This document shows positions 8,601 to 18,486 of a stretch of 64,000 bases of DNA, piece by piece (position 1 is the stretch's first letter; the number at the start of each line of letters is the position of its first letter). Source of the DNA: Acidimicrobiales bacterium (GTDB lineage Bacteria; Actinomycetota; Acidimicrobiia; Acidimicrobiales; JAVJTC01); contig JAVJTC010000004.1 of NCBI GenBank assembly GCA_040219085.1, forward strand, positions 62,001 to 126,000. The letters are read 5' to 3'. The notes beneath the pieces were generated by a model. That model ran no database searches. It was given only the letters and a program-made list of their open reading frames with translations, and had not been told where the DNA came from. A program made the position numbers and the translations under genes.

Positions 8601-10796
8601 TCAGTCGACGAGTTCCGCGACCGACACGCCCGCCGCGGTGCGGTTGCCGGCAGAATCCTCAGCGATCAACCAGATCGAGACGCCCCGGAAGCTGAACGCG
8701 GCGCCGACGGGGACCGTCGCGATGTTGTCGAGGTCATCGACAGGGTCGGCGAGCGTGGTCGAGGGCGCGATGTACCACTCGCACGACACGAGGTCGCTGT
8801 CCGTGCACTCGCCGACGAGCGGCACGTCCACGAAGTCGTCATCATCGCCGTCGGGTATCCGGACCGTGGGAAGGAAGCCGGCCGCCCCCGCCCCCGGGAA
8901 CGGGTATGCGGCGGCCGGCGTGGTCGTGATGGTGACCTCGGGCGGAGCGTTCGTCGAGACGTCGATCACGACCTCGTCGCAGGCGGTGGACCCGTTGGTG
9001 TCCCTGACGACGAGTGAGTAGGTCTCAGTCGTGTCCGAGCCCTGGCTGACCGTGACATCCGCACTGCCACCGTCGGAGATCGACCCGGTCGTGGCGCCAC
9101 AGGCACCTTCGGACCATGCGTAGTCGTAGACCTCGTCGCCGCAGGACGTTGCTCCGGATCCGGAACCGCGCAGCAGGACGTCCTCGCCGTCGGCGCCCTC
9201 GTCGTGGATGACCCGGTCCACACCGGCGTCGGCCACCGGTTCGGTGACACCACCCAGGCAGCGCCCGAGCCACACCTCGGTTCCGCCCAGCGGGTGGACG
9301 GTGTTCGAGTTGGCGGTGCCCACGTAGAGACCGTCGGGGCTCGACGCCATGGTCCGGCCGCCACTGTTGAGCGGGTTACCCAGGCCGTCGTCGAAGACCT
9401 GCTCCCATGTCACACCGTTCCTGGTTCGCCACAGGTCGAAGCCGGCCCCGTCCGCGGCGAGCGCCTCGGCCTCGGCGGCCGACATGGCCGGGTTGGGATT
9501 GAGTGTTCCGTTCACGAACGTGGTCGCGTACAGGTAGCCCTCGTGCACCTCGAAGTCCCAGACGTACTCGGCGCTTCCCTCGATCCAGTCGGGACCGCCG
9601 CCACCCCATCCGGGGCCGTTGCCGCTCTCGGGGACACACAGGCCGCCCTCGGACTCGCACTCGAAGCCGGGATATGCCGACATCGTGGACGGCTCGCGGG
9701 GAACGCCCATCACGAGACCGAAGCTTCCGTCGGCCTCGAGCCAGATCATCTCGGCCGACGCATCCCGGGTGAAGCTACGGGTCTCACCGATCGAGATGTA
9801 CATCCGGTCGCCGAACTGCTCCATGGCGCCGGAGATCGTGCTGCGCTGCACCCCCTCCTCGAGGGGACGACCCGCTGCGTCGGAGACGGCCAGTTCCCAC
9901 TCGGGATCGCAACCCAGGCCGAGAATCCGCACGACGGCGAGCAGGGGCCGACGACAGGCCGGGGCCATGTGGATCTCGACGCCCGTCTCGCGGTTCAGGC
10001 TGCCCGCGACGATCATGTCGTCGCCGGGGATGATGTACCGGGTGTCGAACCCGGCGAGGGTCATGACCGTGGAGGTGTCAGGCCGTCCGAAACCCGGCTC
10101 GCTCACTGCACGCCAGCGGCCGTTCGTCGGTGAGGCCGATGCGAGGACGACCGGGTTCTCGGTTCCCTCCGAATCGGTGAATGTCCCCACCGGCGACATG
10201 TAGAGCCACCCGCGGGCGCATACGAGGGAGCGGTAGCCGATGTCACGGACGACGTTGAGGCCCCACGTGCTCGCCGGCTGGAAGGACTCGCCGTCCTCGG
10301 TGTAGACGACGCGCCCTCCGAGACCGATCGTCGAGACGTAGAGGCGCTCGACGCCGTCTCCGGCGTCGCACACGGTCATGCCGCGGTAGCCGATCTCCCG
10401 GCTCACACCGCCGTCGACGCCCTCGAAGAAGACCGGCGACTGGTAGACCCGGTCCCACGTGCCGTCGGTGCCGTCGGTGCCGGGGTCGTACCGCCAGATC
10501 TCGCCGCGCCGGTCGCCGAGTGTCGTGTTCTCGGCGTCGAACGCGTTGCGCACGGTGCCGACGTACAGGCGCCCGTCGAAGATCGCAGACGACCAGGCAT
10601 AGCTGTTCGCAGAGGAGCCCTCCGGGTGGGGGCCGTCGATCCCCTCGGCGAAGCCACCCGCTGCCAGCTGGACGAAGTCCTCACCGCCGTCGGGTCCGCC
10701 GTCGCCCACCAACTGGGCCGAGCCCGGAGATGCGACCACGACGACACTGGAAAGCACTGCTGAAAACGCGACACACGCCATCCAACGTGAAAGCAT
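8601..10796 (-). CDS. Secreted beta-propeller/PKD-like surface protein
   Basis: 731 residues starting [20 protein letters not shown], a Sec signal peptide with likely cleavage after GSA. A strong ribosome binding site (GGAGGGGG) precedes ATG 10796. The first roughly 520 residues contain repeated blades with Trp/Tyr/Gly-rich turns such as [29 protein letters not shown] and [13 protein letters not shown], resembling an exported kelch-like propeller. Residues about 540-640 look like a PKD-type domain ([15 protein letters not shown]). A final Ig-like segment follows. Acidic composition suits an extracellular protein. No catalytic residues are evident and the function is unknown. Confidence 0.75.
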   Translation of the reverse strand: MLSRWMACVAFSAVLSSVVVVASPGSAQLVGDGGPDGGEDFVQLAAGGFAEGIDGPHPEGSSANSYAWSSAIFDGRLYVGTVRNAFDAENTTLGDRRGEIWRYDPGTDGTDGTWDRVYQSPVFFEGVDGGVSREIGYRGMTVCDAGDGVERLYVSTIGLGGRVVYTEDGESFQPASTWGLNVVRDIGYRSLVCARGWLYMSPVGTFTDSEGTENPVVLASASPTNGRWRAVSEPGFGRPDTSTVMTLAGFDTRYIIPGDDMIVAGSLNRETGVEIHMAPACRRPLLAVVRILGLGCDPEWELAVSDAAGRPLEEGVQRSTISGAMEQFGDRMYISIGETRSFTRDASAEMIWLEADGSFGLVMGVPREPSTMSAYPGFECESEGGLCVPESGNGPGWGGGGPDWIEGSAEYVWDFEVHEGYLYATTFVNGTLNPNPAMSAAEAEALAADGAGFDLWRTRNGVTWEQVFDDGLGNPLNSGGRTMASSPDGLYVGTANSNTVHPLGGTEVWLGRCLGGVTEPVADAGVDRVIHDEGADGEDVLLRGSGSGATSCGDEVYDYAWSEGACGATTGSISDGGSADVTVSQGSDTTETYSLVVRDTNGSTACDEVVIDVSTNAPPEVTITTTPAAAYPFPGAGAAGFLPTVRIPDGDDDDFVDVPLVGECTDSDLVSCEWYIAPSTTLADPVDDLDNIATVPVGAAFSFRGVSIWLIAEDSAGNRTAAGVSVAELVD

Positions 10797-10887
10797 TTCA
10801 GTCCCCCTCCGCTTCGCCCTTCGGGTGACTCTAGACCTCAGGCGAGGTAGGGCCAACCGCACAGCCGGACGGGCGCCGCGGCCGCCG

Positions 10888-11793
10888 TCAGCGAGCGCCC
10901 TCGAATCGCCATCCGGCGCCGTCGGCGACGATGTAGCCCGCCGTCGGGTCGGGGAAGTGCGTTCCCATGACGAGAGTGTCCGAACCGGCGAACCGTTCGA
11001 CCAGGCTCCGCCGGGTCTGCGCGCTCACCTCGGCGTCGGCGTCCGCGTTCAGACTCCACTCGGGACGGGCCAGCTGGACCGGCGTGTGGACGGCGTCCCC
11101 GGTGATCAGCCCCGTCGCCCCCCGTGAACGGATCATCACCGAGAAGTGGTCCGGGGTGTGGCCGGGCGTGGCCATGAGCGACACGCTCGCGCTGACCCGG
11201 AACTCCTCGGGCTCGACGAGTTCGGCCTGTCCGGCGGCGACAACCGGCTCGACCGACGTCGTGAAGGCCAGAGTCGAATCGTCCGCCACCGGTCCCCCCA
11301 GCTCGGTGAAACCCTTCCGCCACACGTCGACGTCACCCCTGGACATGACGTAGCGGGCGTTCCGGAAGGTCGGCTCCCACCCCGCTTCGGTCCGCACCGT
11401 GTTGTAGCCGATGTGGTCGGGATGCAGGTGGGTGCAGATCACCGTGTCGACGGTGGTCGGCCCGAACCCCACGGATTCCAGGTCGGCGAGGAAGGACGTG
11501 TGGAGTCCGTTGAAGATCGATGCGAAGAGGTCGGACTCGTAGTGGCGGTCGTTCCCGACGCACGTGTCGACGACGATGCGCTGACCGTCGGCCTCGATAC
11601 AGAACGCGTGGACGTCCATCACCATCTCGTCGTCGGGGCCGAGGAACGGCGCCATCCACGACCGGTACGGACCGAGGTCCGCATCGACGATCGGCAGCAT
11701 CGAGAAGATGGAGTCGCGAGCGAGGCGAGACTCGTACACCTTCGTGACGACGACGTCGCCGACCTCCCAGCTCTTCGTCCGCACGATTTCCAC
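10888..11793 (-). CDS. Metallo-beta-lactamase-fold hydrolase
   Basis: 301 residues from GTG 11793, chosen for the GGGGGGCAC ribosome binding site and family length. The zinc motif THLHPDHIGYN is present, followed by ATPGHTPDHFS, ITGDAVH and a final THFPDPTAG, giving all usual metal ligands (HxHxDH, H, D, H). It resembles the quorum-quenching/AttM-like and organophosphate-hydrolase group of MBL enzymes, in which a lactone or ester is cleaved. The true substrate cannot be read from the sequence. The gene stands alone between the secreted protein and the VOC gene. Confidence 0.85.
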   Translation of the reverse strand: MEIVRTKSWEVGDVVVTKVYESRLARDSIFSMLPIVDADLGPYRSWMAPFLGPDDEMVMDVHAFCIEADGQRIVVDTCVGNDRHYESDLFASIFNGLHTSFLADLESVGFGPTTVDTVICTHLHPDHIGYNTVRTEAGWEPTFRNARYVMSRGDVDVWRKGFTELGGPVADDSTLAFTTSVEPVVAAGQAELVEPEEFRVSASVSLMATPGHTPDHFSVMIRSRGATGLITGDAVHTPVQLARPEWSLNADADAEVSAQTRRSLVERFAGSDTLVMGTHFPDPTAGYIVADGAGWRFEGAR

Positions 11794-11911
11794 AGTGCCC
11801 CCCGGCGTGTCGAGTGAGCCATCCTCGCACGTTCGCGGGAGGTGGACGCCGTGAGCGCCGTGCGTCACGCTGTAGCGACATCCGCACCGACGAGACCAGG
11901 GAGACGTCGCG

Positions 11912-12382
11912 ATGTTCCAGATGACGGAGCCGTTCCACGTCGGGGTGATCGTGGCCGATCTCGAGGCTGCGATGGCCCACTACTCGCGGGCGACGGGCCT
12001 CACCTGGCATTCGATCCAGGAGCGTGACGTGACGCTGAGGGTGGGCGACGACCTCGTCGACACACACGTCATCTTCGACTACTCGGTCGAGGGGCCCGTC
12101 CAACTCGAGTTGATCCAGGGTCTACCCGGTACGCCGTGGGACGCCGCCGTCCACGGGGGCCTCGACCATTCGGGGCACTGGTCCGACGACCTCGCCGGCG
12201 ACACCGCCGCAGTTCTCTCCCGGGGTTGGGAGTTCCTGTACTCCGGCACCGACGACGGCGCGATGGCGGGCTTCTGCTTCTTCATGACTCCGACGGGTCA
12301 GCGGGTGGAGCTGCTCGACACGAGCATGCGTCCCATGTTCGAACGGTGGTTCGCCGGCGGAGACTTCGACGAGGCCGACTGA
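11912..12382 (+). CDS. VOC (glyoxalase/bleomycin resistance) family protein
   Basis: 156 residues forming one vicinal-oxygen-chelate module set: FHVGVIVADLEAAMAHYS at the start, VQLELIQGLPGTPW in the middle, and TPTGQRVELLDTS at the end. A His near the N-terminus (FHVGV), another near HSGHWSDD and a Glu in VELLD are candidate metal ligands. VOC proteins include isomerases, dioxygenases and methylmalonyl-CoA epimerase; this sequence does not show which reaction applies. It is divergent from the metallo-beta-lactamase gene and convergent with the ABC permease. Confidence 0.85.
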   Translation: MFQMTEPFHVGVIVADLEAAMAHYSRATGLTWHSIQERDVTLRVGDDLVDTHVIFDYSVEGPVQLELIQGLPGTPWDAAVHGGLDHSGHWSDDLAGDTAAVLSRGWEFLYSGTDDGAMAGFCFFMTPTGQRVELLDTSMRPMFERWFAGGDFDEAD

Positions 12383-12398
12383 CGCGGAGCGCCTCGTC

Positions 12399-13199
12399 TC
12401 ACTGGGCCGCCCGGCGGTACGCCGCCACGGCGATCGGAACGAACACGACCAGGATCGCACCGATCCACGCGAACGCCAGACCGATGTCGGATGCGGTCGA
12501 CGTCCCCGCCATGAGCCCCCGCACCGCGTTCACGAGGACCGTGACCGGCTGGTGATCGGTGAAGTGCTGCAGCCACGACGGCATCGACGAAGTGGGGACG
12601 AACACGCTGCTGGCGAAGGTCAGCGGGAAGGCGACGAGGAACCCGGCGGCCTGCGCGGCCTCGGGGTTCTTGACCGTGAGCCCCACGGTCGCCATCACCC
12701 ACGAGAACGCGAAGCCGAACGCGAGGACGAGCGCGACGGCGGCGGCCCCCTCGAGGATCGAACCCCGCAGGTCGAAGCCGAGCACGACGCCCACGGTCAA
12801 CATCAACATGACCACGAACGCGTTGCGCATGACGTCGGAGACGGTGCGCCCGGCCAGGACCGCAACCCGGGCGATCGGCAGTGACCTGAACCGGTCGATG
12901 GTCCCGCTCGCGAGGTCCTCGGTCAGCCCCAGGGTCGTCTGCGTCGCCCCGAACACGGACGTCTGGGCGAGCAGACCCGGGACGAGGAAGTCGATGTAGT
13001 CGCCGCCCCTGGCCCCGCCGAGTGTGATCGCTCCACCGAAGACGTAGTTGAACAGCAGCAGGAACATCACCGGCTGGATCGTGGCGAAGACCAGCAACTG
13101 CGGGAGCCGGACGTTGCGCAACATGTTCCGCCACGTGATGACGACGATCTGGTCGAACAACATGGCGATACTGGTGCGGGTGTAGGTCGGGTAGCTCAT
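12399..13199 (-). CDS. ABC-2 type transporter permease (DrrB-like)
   Basis: 266 residues with about six membrane segments, including LLVFATIQPVMFLLLFNYVF, AFVVMLMLTVGVVLGF and LAFAWIGAILVVFVPIAVAA. The GLTEDLASGTIDRFRSLPIAR loop and FPLTFASSVFVPTSSMP are characteristic of DrrB/ABC-2 permeases. It forms the membrane half of an exporter with the ATPase gene just upstream, whose TGA overlaps this ATG (ATGA). Related systems export drugs or lipids; the substrate here is unknown. Confidence 0.92.
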   Translation of the reverse strand: MSYPTYTRTSIAMLFDQIVVITWRNMLRNVRLPQLLVFATIQPVMFLLLFNYVFGGAITLGGARGGDYIDFLVPGLLAQTSVFGATQTTLGLTEDLASGTIDRFRSLPIARVAVLAGRTVSDVMRNAFVVMLMLTVGVVLGFDLRGSILEGAAAVALVLAFGFAFSWVMATVGLTVKNPEAAQAAGFLVAFPLTFASSVFVPTSSMPSWLQHFTDHQPVTVLVNAVRGLMAGTSTASDIGLAFAWIGAILVVFVPIAVAAYRRAAQ

Positions 13200-14200
13200 C
13201 GTGAACCCCCGGCCTCGCGGGATTCGGGTGACGTAAGTGAGAAGAAGACGTCGTCGAGACTCGGCCGACGCAGGCCGATGGCGCCCGGGGTGACGCCGGC
13301 GGCCTCGAGTGCGGCGATCACTGTGTTCAGGTCGTGCATGCCGCCCGGTGCCGGCGTCGAGATGGTCCCGCGCCGCTCGTCGACGGTCAACGCGGGCCCG
13401 AGCGGTCCGAGCACGTCCACCGCGGAGGCGACGACCCCCCGGTCGACCGTCATCTCGATGCGGTCACCGCCGAGACGGGCCTTGAGTTCGTCGGCGGTCC
13501 CCTCCGCTATGAGGGTCCCGTAGTCGATGACGCCGATCCGGTCGGCGAGGTACTCGGCCTCCTCGAGGTACTGCGACGTCAGCATCAACGTCGTTCCCTC
13601 GTCGACCATCTCCGCGATGAGCTCCCAGATGTCGAGGCGACTACGCGGGTCGACACCGGTCGTCGGCTCGTCGAGGAAGAGCACCGGAGGCCGGCCCACC
13701 ATGCTCGCGGCGAGGTCCAGCCGGCGCCGCATGCCACCCGAGTAGGTCCGCACGAGCTGGCTGGCGGCGTCAGTGAGATGGATCCGCTCGAGGACCTCGT
13801 CCGCGCGACGTTTCGCCTCGCGTCGGCCCAGGTTGTAGAGCCGGGCGACCATCACGAGGTTCTCCCGCCCGCTCATGTGACCGTCGACGGCGGCGAACTG
13901 CCCGGCCAGGCCGATACGGGACCGCACGACGCGGGGCTCGGTCACGATGTCGGCGCCGGCGACGGTCGCTCCGCCGCTGCTGGGTGACAGGAGAGTGGTG
14001 AGGATCCGGATCAGCGTCGTCTTGCCGGCACCGTTGGGGCCCAGGAGCGCGTACACCGTCCCCGCTGCGATCTCGATGGAGACTCCTTCGAGCACCGTCT
14101 TGGTCCCGAAGGAGCGGGAGAGTCCTCGGGTCGTGATGGCGACGTCGGAGGCGGCCGAGCCCGCGCTCGCCGCGTTCGTGGATCCGCTCTGGAGGCTCAT
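13196..14200 (-). CDS. ABC transporter ATPase (DrrA-like)
   Basis: 334 residues. Walker A is GPNGAGKTT, the signature is YSGGMRRRLDLAASM, Walker B is PVLFLDEPTTGVDPRSR and the switch lies in MLTSQYLEEAE. The roughly 80-residue C-terminal domain ending IGLRRPSLDDVFFSLT is the DrrA-type extension. Start ATG 14200 follows GGAG. The gene is first in a two-gene exporter operon. DrrA/DrrB systems pump anthracyclines or lipids, but context here does not identify cargo; the flanking acyl-CoA ligase and DUF genes make a lipid-like compound possible (inference). Confidence 0.94.
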   Translation of the reverse strand: MSLQSGSTNAASAGSAASDVAITTRGLSRSFGTKTVLEGVSIEIAAGTVYALLGPNGAGKTTLIRILTTLLSPSSGGATVAGADIVTEPRVVRSRIGLAGQFAAVDGHMSGRENLVMVARLYNLGRREAKRRADEVLERIHLTDAASQLVRTYSGGMRRRLDLAASMVGRPPVLFLDEPTTGVDPRSRLDIWELIAEMVDEGTTLMLTSQYLEEAEYLADRIGVIDYGTLIAEGTADELKARLGGDRIEMTVDRGVVASAVDVLGPLGPALTVDERRGTISTPAPGGMHDLNTVIAALEAAGVTPGAIGLRRPSLDDVFFSLTSPESREAGGSR

Positions 14201-14240
14201 GAGCCGATTCTGTCCGATTCCCACCCGCTTCGGCCGGGCG

Positions 14241-15416
14241 TCACCGAACTTCTTCGCCGAACCACGGCTCGTAGTCGGACCAGACGAACAGCTCGGTCTG
14301 TCCGGCACCGGACGCCGTCGTGCCGTCCGGCGCGCTCACCGTCACCGAGACCAGGTACTCGAGCCCCGTGCGGTCCTTGAGTTCGCGGCCGTCGTGGGTG
14401 GTGAAGTCGAAGGGCTGGGTCGACAGGTCGAACTCGTCGAACTCGAGGACCGGCTCGTCGGTCCCGGCGTAGGTGTACATCGAACCGCCGTCGCGCCAGC
14501 TCCCGGCGTCGTAGCCGATGGTCTGGGGGTACCAGGGCGGTTGGGCCGCGCGGTGGTCGATGGTCCAGACGTCACCGTTTACGTCGGTGACGTCCACGCC
14601 GACGGTGCGCATCACCCGGCTCCCCGGCTCGAACTCGGCACGGTGCGCGATGTCGGTGAGTTCGATGACCTCGGTTCCGTCGGGGGTGATGTACCCCTCG
14701 AAGGGGGTTCCGAAGGTGTCGTTCAGACCGCCCCGTGAACCGTCGGCGGCCTCGTGCACCGAGAAGAAGCCCGCCGTCGTCGGCGTCGCGAAGACCGTCC
14801 ACAGCCGCAACGAGCGGCGCTGGCCGCGTTCGCGCGGCCGCATCCAGCGGCGGTCGGGGGCGAGGGGGGTCCGCTCGTAGTAGAGGCCCCAGGAGTGGTC
14901 CCGGCTCGCGTACCACCGGTCCGGGGTCACCTCGAGACGCCGACCCGCGAACTCGATCCAGCCCGACGCCCGGCCGGGTTGGGTGTAGCGGGTCTGGTCG
15001 GTCGTCACCCGTTGCCGGTTGGTCGCGAAGTGGTGTGCCTCGGTGAACGGCGGTCCGGCGCCGAGCCAGTGAAGATCGAAGTTGAGGTCCGAGTCGTTGG
15101 CCCCGAGCGCCAGGTGCAGGTCGGTGAAGGCTTCGACGACGTCGAGTGAGTACGGCCCGATCACGGTGTCGTGGCGGGGACTCCACGGGCGCTTCATCCG
15201 CACCGTGTACTGGACTCCCTCGTGGATCACTCCCGCGTAGCCGCCGATCATGTCGGCGTTCGGGTTGACCCGCATCCCCGCGAAAAGGAACAGCTTCTCT
15301 TCGGGACAGAAGAAGCCGAAGTAGAAGCCGTCGTCGAACGAGTAGTCCGTGATCGGGATCCGGCTGAACGGATACGGCGACTGGTGGACCGGGAACTCGT
15401 CGTACTTCGTCAACAT
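14241..15416 (-). CDS. Lipocalin-like two-domain protein of unknown function
   Basis: 391 residues, ATG 15416 behind an AGGGGGGATCAG ribosome binding site. It is rich in aromatic residues and beta-strand patterns, with WYASRDHSWGLYYERTP in the middle. An aromatic D-H-x-W-G motif recalls AttH/CrtC-like lipocalin proteins (weak resemblance). Similar uncharacterised proteins occur in actinobacteria next to acyl-CoA ligases. No signal peptide, membrane helix or catalytic motif is certain. It is read leftward, downstream of the AMP-binding ligase gene, and both may act on the same hydrophobic compound (inference). Confidence 0.65.
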   Translation of the reverse strand: MLTKYDEFPVHQSPYPFSRIPITDYSFDDGFYFGFFCPEEKLFLFAGMRVNPNADMIGGYAGVIHEGVQYTVRMKRPWSPRHDTVIGPYSLDVVEAFTDLHLALGANDSDLNFDLHWLGAGPPFTEAHHFATNRQRVTTDQTRYTQPGRASGWIEFAGRRLEVTPDRWYASRDHSWGLYYERTPLAPDRRWMRPRERGQRRSLRLWTVFATPTTAGFFSVHEAADGSRGGLNDTFGTPFEGYITPDGTEVIELTDIAHRAEFEPGSRVMRTVGVDVTDVNGDVWTIDHRAAQPPWYPQTIGYDAGSWRDGGSMYTYAGTDEPVLEFDEFDLSTQPFDFTTHDGRELKDRTGLEYLVSVTVSAPDGTTASGAGQTELFVWSDYEPWFGEEVR

Positions 15417-15518
15417 CAGCTGATCCCCCCTGGGCGGAGGCCGATCATCGGGGCAGGCGCTGTCCGTGTCAATCGCCGTCGACGCCACCGCAATGGCTGC
15501 ACCGGGCCGCCGACCGGC

Positions 15519-17099
15519 TCAGTCGGCCTGCGCGTCCCACACCGATCCGGGATCGAAGTCCCCGACGACGCCCACCCTGTCGACCTTCCCGTTGGCGAGA
15601 CGGGGCAGCGGATCGGTGCGCAGATCGATGTAGCGGGGTTGCTTCCAACGCACGAGAGTCTCGGCGGTCGAGCTACGCAGCTCAGCCGCGTCCACCTGGG
15701 ATCCGCTGCGGACGACCACCACTGCGGCCACCTCCTCGGCCCTGACCGGGTCGGCCACGCCGAAGACGACCGACTCGACGACGTCGGCGTGGCGGTCGAG
15801 GGCCGTCTCCACCTCCTCCGCGCTGATGTTCTCACCGGAGCGCTTGATGACGTTCTTGAACCTCCCGACGAAGAAAGCCCGGCCCTCCTCGTCGATCACG
15901 CCCCGGTCACCGGAGCGGATCCACCCGTCGACGAGGGTGCGCGCGGTCTCGTCGGGCAGGTCGAGGTAGCCGAGCATCACGTTGGGGTGGCGCAGGCAGA
16001 GCTCACCCTCCTCGCCCGGGCCGAGCATCTCGAAGTTCTCGTCGAAGATGCCGACCTCCGCGCCGGGCATCGGGGTGCCGATGTAGTTCTCGCCGAGGCG
16101 CCCGTCGTAGCCGGGTTCGGACCCCGTGCAGATCGCCCCCGTCTCGGTCATCCCCCAGACGGTCGCGATGTCGACCCCGAAGCGCTCGCGGAAGCGACGG
16201 AGGTACGCATGGGTGATGACGAGCCGGAACGGATGCTCGCCGGGGCCGGGCGCACCGTCTCCGGTCTCCAGGAGGAGATTGAGGTGCGTCGGGAACAGGA
16301 TCGACGTGGTGATCCCACCACCGACGAAGTCTGTCCAGAACGTCGAGGGACTGAAGCGGTCTGCGAGGGTCATGACACACCCCAGGTGGGTCGAGAGCCC
16401 GAGGGCCGTCAGCGCACCGACCGCGTGGGCGAACGGCAGCGGGGCGTAGAAGTTGTCCTCCGGGCCGATGCCGAACTGGTCCGCGAAGGCCGGCCCGACC
16501 GTGGCGAAGGCGCCGGTGCCGATCATCACGCCCTTCGGGTCACCTGTGCTGCCCGAGGTGTAGAGGATCATCGCGAGCGATCTCGCGTCGAGGCCCGGGA
16601 GATCCAGCGGTGCCACGGCGTCCGCGTCGGCGACGCGGTCGTAGACGACATCGGCCACTCCCACCACGGGTTCGACCTCGGCGGTCCTGACGACCGTGCG
16701 CAGGTCGGGGTAGTCCGCCACCGCATCCAACAGATCCCGGGTGATCCCGCCGTCGACCACGAGGAACTCCGATGCGGAATGACCCAGACGGAAGCCGAGC
16801 TCGTGGGCAGTGAGGTCCGGCAGAAGGGGGACGAGAACCGCCCCGAGCTCCTGGATGGCGAGCTGCACGGCGATCGCCTCGGGACGGTTCGTCATCCCGA
16901 CGGCGACCCGGGTTCCGACGCCGACGCCGATCGCCGCCAGACCGGCGGCCACCTTCCGCCGGATCTCGTCGAACTCGGCGAAGGACCAGCTCATGCCCTC
17001 GAAGCGCATGAACTCACGGTCCGGGGTGGCATCGACCCGCCAGCGCCACTGGTCGCGACCGGTTTCGATGCTGTCGGTCGGTGATCGCACGTCAGCCAT
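15519..17099 (-). CDS. AMP-forming acyl-CoA synthetase-like ligase
   Basis: 526 residues of the ANL superfamily. The P-loop-like A3 motif is ILYTSGSTGDPKGVMIG, A5 is VWGMTETG, A7 is GWIRSGDRG and A10 is PLPRLANGKVDR with the catalytic lysine. These enzymes adenylate a carboxylic acid and transfer it to CoA. The substrate pocket cannot be assigned. The gene is read leftward, followed 102 bases later by the lipocalin-like gene. A strong hairpin at 17185-17214 separates it from the upstream fasciclin gene. Confidence 0.9.
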   Translation of the reverse strand: MADVRSPTDSIETGRDQWRWRVDATPDREFMRFEGMSWSFAEFDEIRRKVAAGLAAIGVGVGTRVAVGMTNRPEAIAVQLAIQELGAVLVPLLPDLTAHELGFRLGHSASEFLVVDGGITRDLLDAVADYPDLRTVVRTAEVEPVVGVADVVYDRVADADAVAPLDLPGLDARSLAMILYTSGSTGDPKGVMIGTGAFATVGPAFADQFGIGPEDNFYAPLPFAHAVGALTALGLSTHLGCVMTLADRFSPSTFWTDFVGGGITTSILFPTHLNLLLETGDGAPGPGEHPFRLVITHAYLRRFRERFGVDIATVWGMTETGAICTGSEPGYDGRLGENYIGTPMPGAEVGIFDENFEMLGPGEEGELCLRHPNVMLGYLDLPDETARTLVDGWIRSGDRGVIDEEGRAFFVGRFKNVIKRSGENISAEEVETALDRHADVVESVVFGVADPVRAEEVAAVVVVRSGSQVDAAELRSSTAETLVRWKQPRYIDLRTDPLPRLANGKVDRVGVVGDFDPGSVWDAQAD

Positions 17100-17184
17100 G
17101 ATCTGAAGAGTGGCAGGGCGCGGGGCGAGCCGCCAGCGTGCCCGGCACCGACGTGGAGTCGGCCCGATCCCGGGCCGGACGCGC

Positions 17185-17214
17185 CGATCCGGCCGGCAGA
17201 TGCCGGCCGGATCG
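17185..17214 (-). terminator. Perfect 13-bp hairpin downstream of fasciclin gene
   Basis: CGATCCGGCCGGC and its exact reverse complement are separated by a 4-base loop (AGAT). It sits 24 bases after the fasciclin stop and before the ligase start. No T-tract follows, as is common in high-GC actinobacteria, so a terminator is likely but not certain. Confidence 0.65.
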
Positions 17215-17237
17215 CACGCGGGGGTCTCAGGGGTGGA

Positions 17238-17765
17238 TCAGGAGGGAACCAGGACGGTGTCGATGACGTGGATCACGCCGTTCGACGCCTCGATGTCGGT
17301 CTCGATGACCGTCGCATCGTTCACCATGACCGTGTCACCGTCGACGCTGATCGCAACCGACGCACCCTCGAGGGCGGTGTCGGCGGACTCGCCGTCGAGC
17401 GTCACCACGACCGAGGCCGGAACCTCACCCGGCACCACGTGGTACAGCAGAACATCGGTCAACAGGGCCGTGTCGGCCAGAAGCTCCTCAGCGGTCAGGT
17501 CCAGAGCCGCGAGAAGATCGGCGAACGCCTCCTCGGTCGGCGCGAACACCGTGAAGGGACCCTCGCCCTGAAGCGTCTCGACCAGATCCGCGGCCTGAAG
17601 CGCAGCAACCAGAGTCGGGAACCGCTCAGAAGCCACAGCGACATCGACGATGTCACCCGGTTCGGAGACGTCGGCCTCGGACAGCTCATCATCGGAGCCG
17701 CAGGCGGCGGCGACCAGAGCCACTGCCATGAGGAGCGCCATCAGCTTCGTGAATGTGGAACGCAT
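17238..17765 (-). CDS. Fasciclin-domain lipoprotein
   Basis: 175 residues. The N-terminus [25 protein letters not shown] is a lipoprotein signal with lipobox VAAAC. One fasciclin (FAS1) domain follows, with the conserved blocks [23 protein letters not shown] and the terminal [16 protein letters not shown]1 proteins mediate adhesion or matrix interactions at the cell surface. It is a single gene, with its own probable terminator and a divergent oxidoreductase gene to the right. Confidence 0.93.
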   Translation of the reverse strand: MRSTFTKLMALLMAVALVAAACGSDDELSEADVSEPGDIVDVAVASERFPTLVAALQAADLVETLQGEGPFTVFAPTEEAFADLLAALDLTAEELLADTALLTDVLLYHVVPGEVPASVVVTLDGESADTALEGASVAISVDGDTVMVNDATVIETDIEASNGVIHVIDTVLVPS

Positions 17766-17933
17766 TGTTGGGGGCCTTTCGTTACGGGGGATGTGCATGT
17801 CTTCGCCCCGGGTCCCGGTCGCGGATGCGCGCCACCCTCGAGATGACGTGGCGCCGTCCCCCCGGTCAGGTCCCCAGCACCACTCCACGTCGGGGGACTA
17901 CCGTCGCTGACACAGCACGAGAAGGGGGATCCA

Positions 17934-18359
17934 GTGCCGGAACTCAACGCGAGGGCCCAGGCCCTGCTCGGGTCCGATGCCGTGGCCCACGTGTGGACCT
18001 CGAATGCGGACGGGTCACCTCAGGTCTCGGTGGTGTGGGTGATCGTGCAGGGCGACGAGATCGTCTTCGGCACGAGCGGATCGAGCCACAAGGCGGTCAA
18101 TCTGCGCCGGGACCCGCGGGTGATCCTGTCGATAGAGGACACCGAACGCAATGAGCGCGGCTTCCAACGACACCTGACGATCAGGGGCACGGCTCGTATC
18201 GAAGAAGGCCCCGACCCGGCGCTCATGGACCGTCTGGCGAAGAAGTACCTCGGACTCGATCGCCACCCGCTCGCAGCGCGCGATGCGGCCGATTCGGTCG
18301 TCGTGCGCGTGGAGATCGAGCGCATCTCCGGCGTCGGCCCCTGGGTCGACAGCGCCTGA
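17934..18359 (+). CDS. PPOX-class F420/FMN-dependent flavoprotein
   Basis: 141 residues, GTG start with an AAGGGGGA ribosome binding site. The split-beta-barrel pattern is clear: AHVWTSNADGSPQVSVVWV, IVFGTSGSSHKAVNLRRDPRV, then LTIRGTARI. This arrangement is typical of actinobacterial F420- or FMN-binding pyridoxamine-phosphate-oxidase-like proteins. These reduce diverse substrates or act in heme or biliverdin metabolism. The cofactor (F420 or FMN) cannot be decided from sequence reading alone. Confidence 0.88.
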   Translation: MPELNARAQALLGSDAVAHVWTSNADGSPQVSVVWVIVQGDEIVFGTSGSSHKAVNLRRDPRVILSIEDTERNERGFQRHLTIRGTARIEEGPDPALMDRLAKKYLGLDRHPLAARDAADSVVVRVEIERISGVGPWVDSA

Positions 18360-18434
18360 GGCGCGGCTGGTGGGTCCGGGGCCAAAGTCCCTGTGATTGT
18401 GTAGTGGTGTAGTCGATGATTGGGAAATACGACG

Positions 18435-18461
18435 GGTTCCCCGGCACCAGGCAGGGGAACC
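18435..18461 (+). promoter_or_regulatory. Hairpin in the 5' region of the NirK gene
   Basis: GGTTCCCC and GGGGAACC form a perfect 8-bp stem with an 11-base loop, 25 bases before the NirK ATG. It could affect mRNA stability or translation, or be an operator. It does not resemble a known NsrR site that I can name. Confidence 0.4.
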
Positions 18462-18486
18462 GCCCCCCGACAAAAGAGACGCCACG

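Noticed and set aside
13196-14200. Antibiotic self-resistance exporter for a product made in the window
   Set aside because: DrrAB-type exporters occur in many contexts, and there is no polyketide or nonribosomal peptide cluster next to it; cargo left open.
15171-17084. 637-codon open frame opposite the acyl-CoA ligase
   Set aside because: Antisense to a clear ANL enzyme. Codon third positions and composition are those of a shadow frame.
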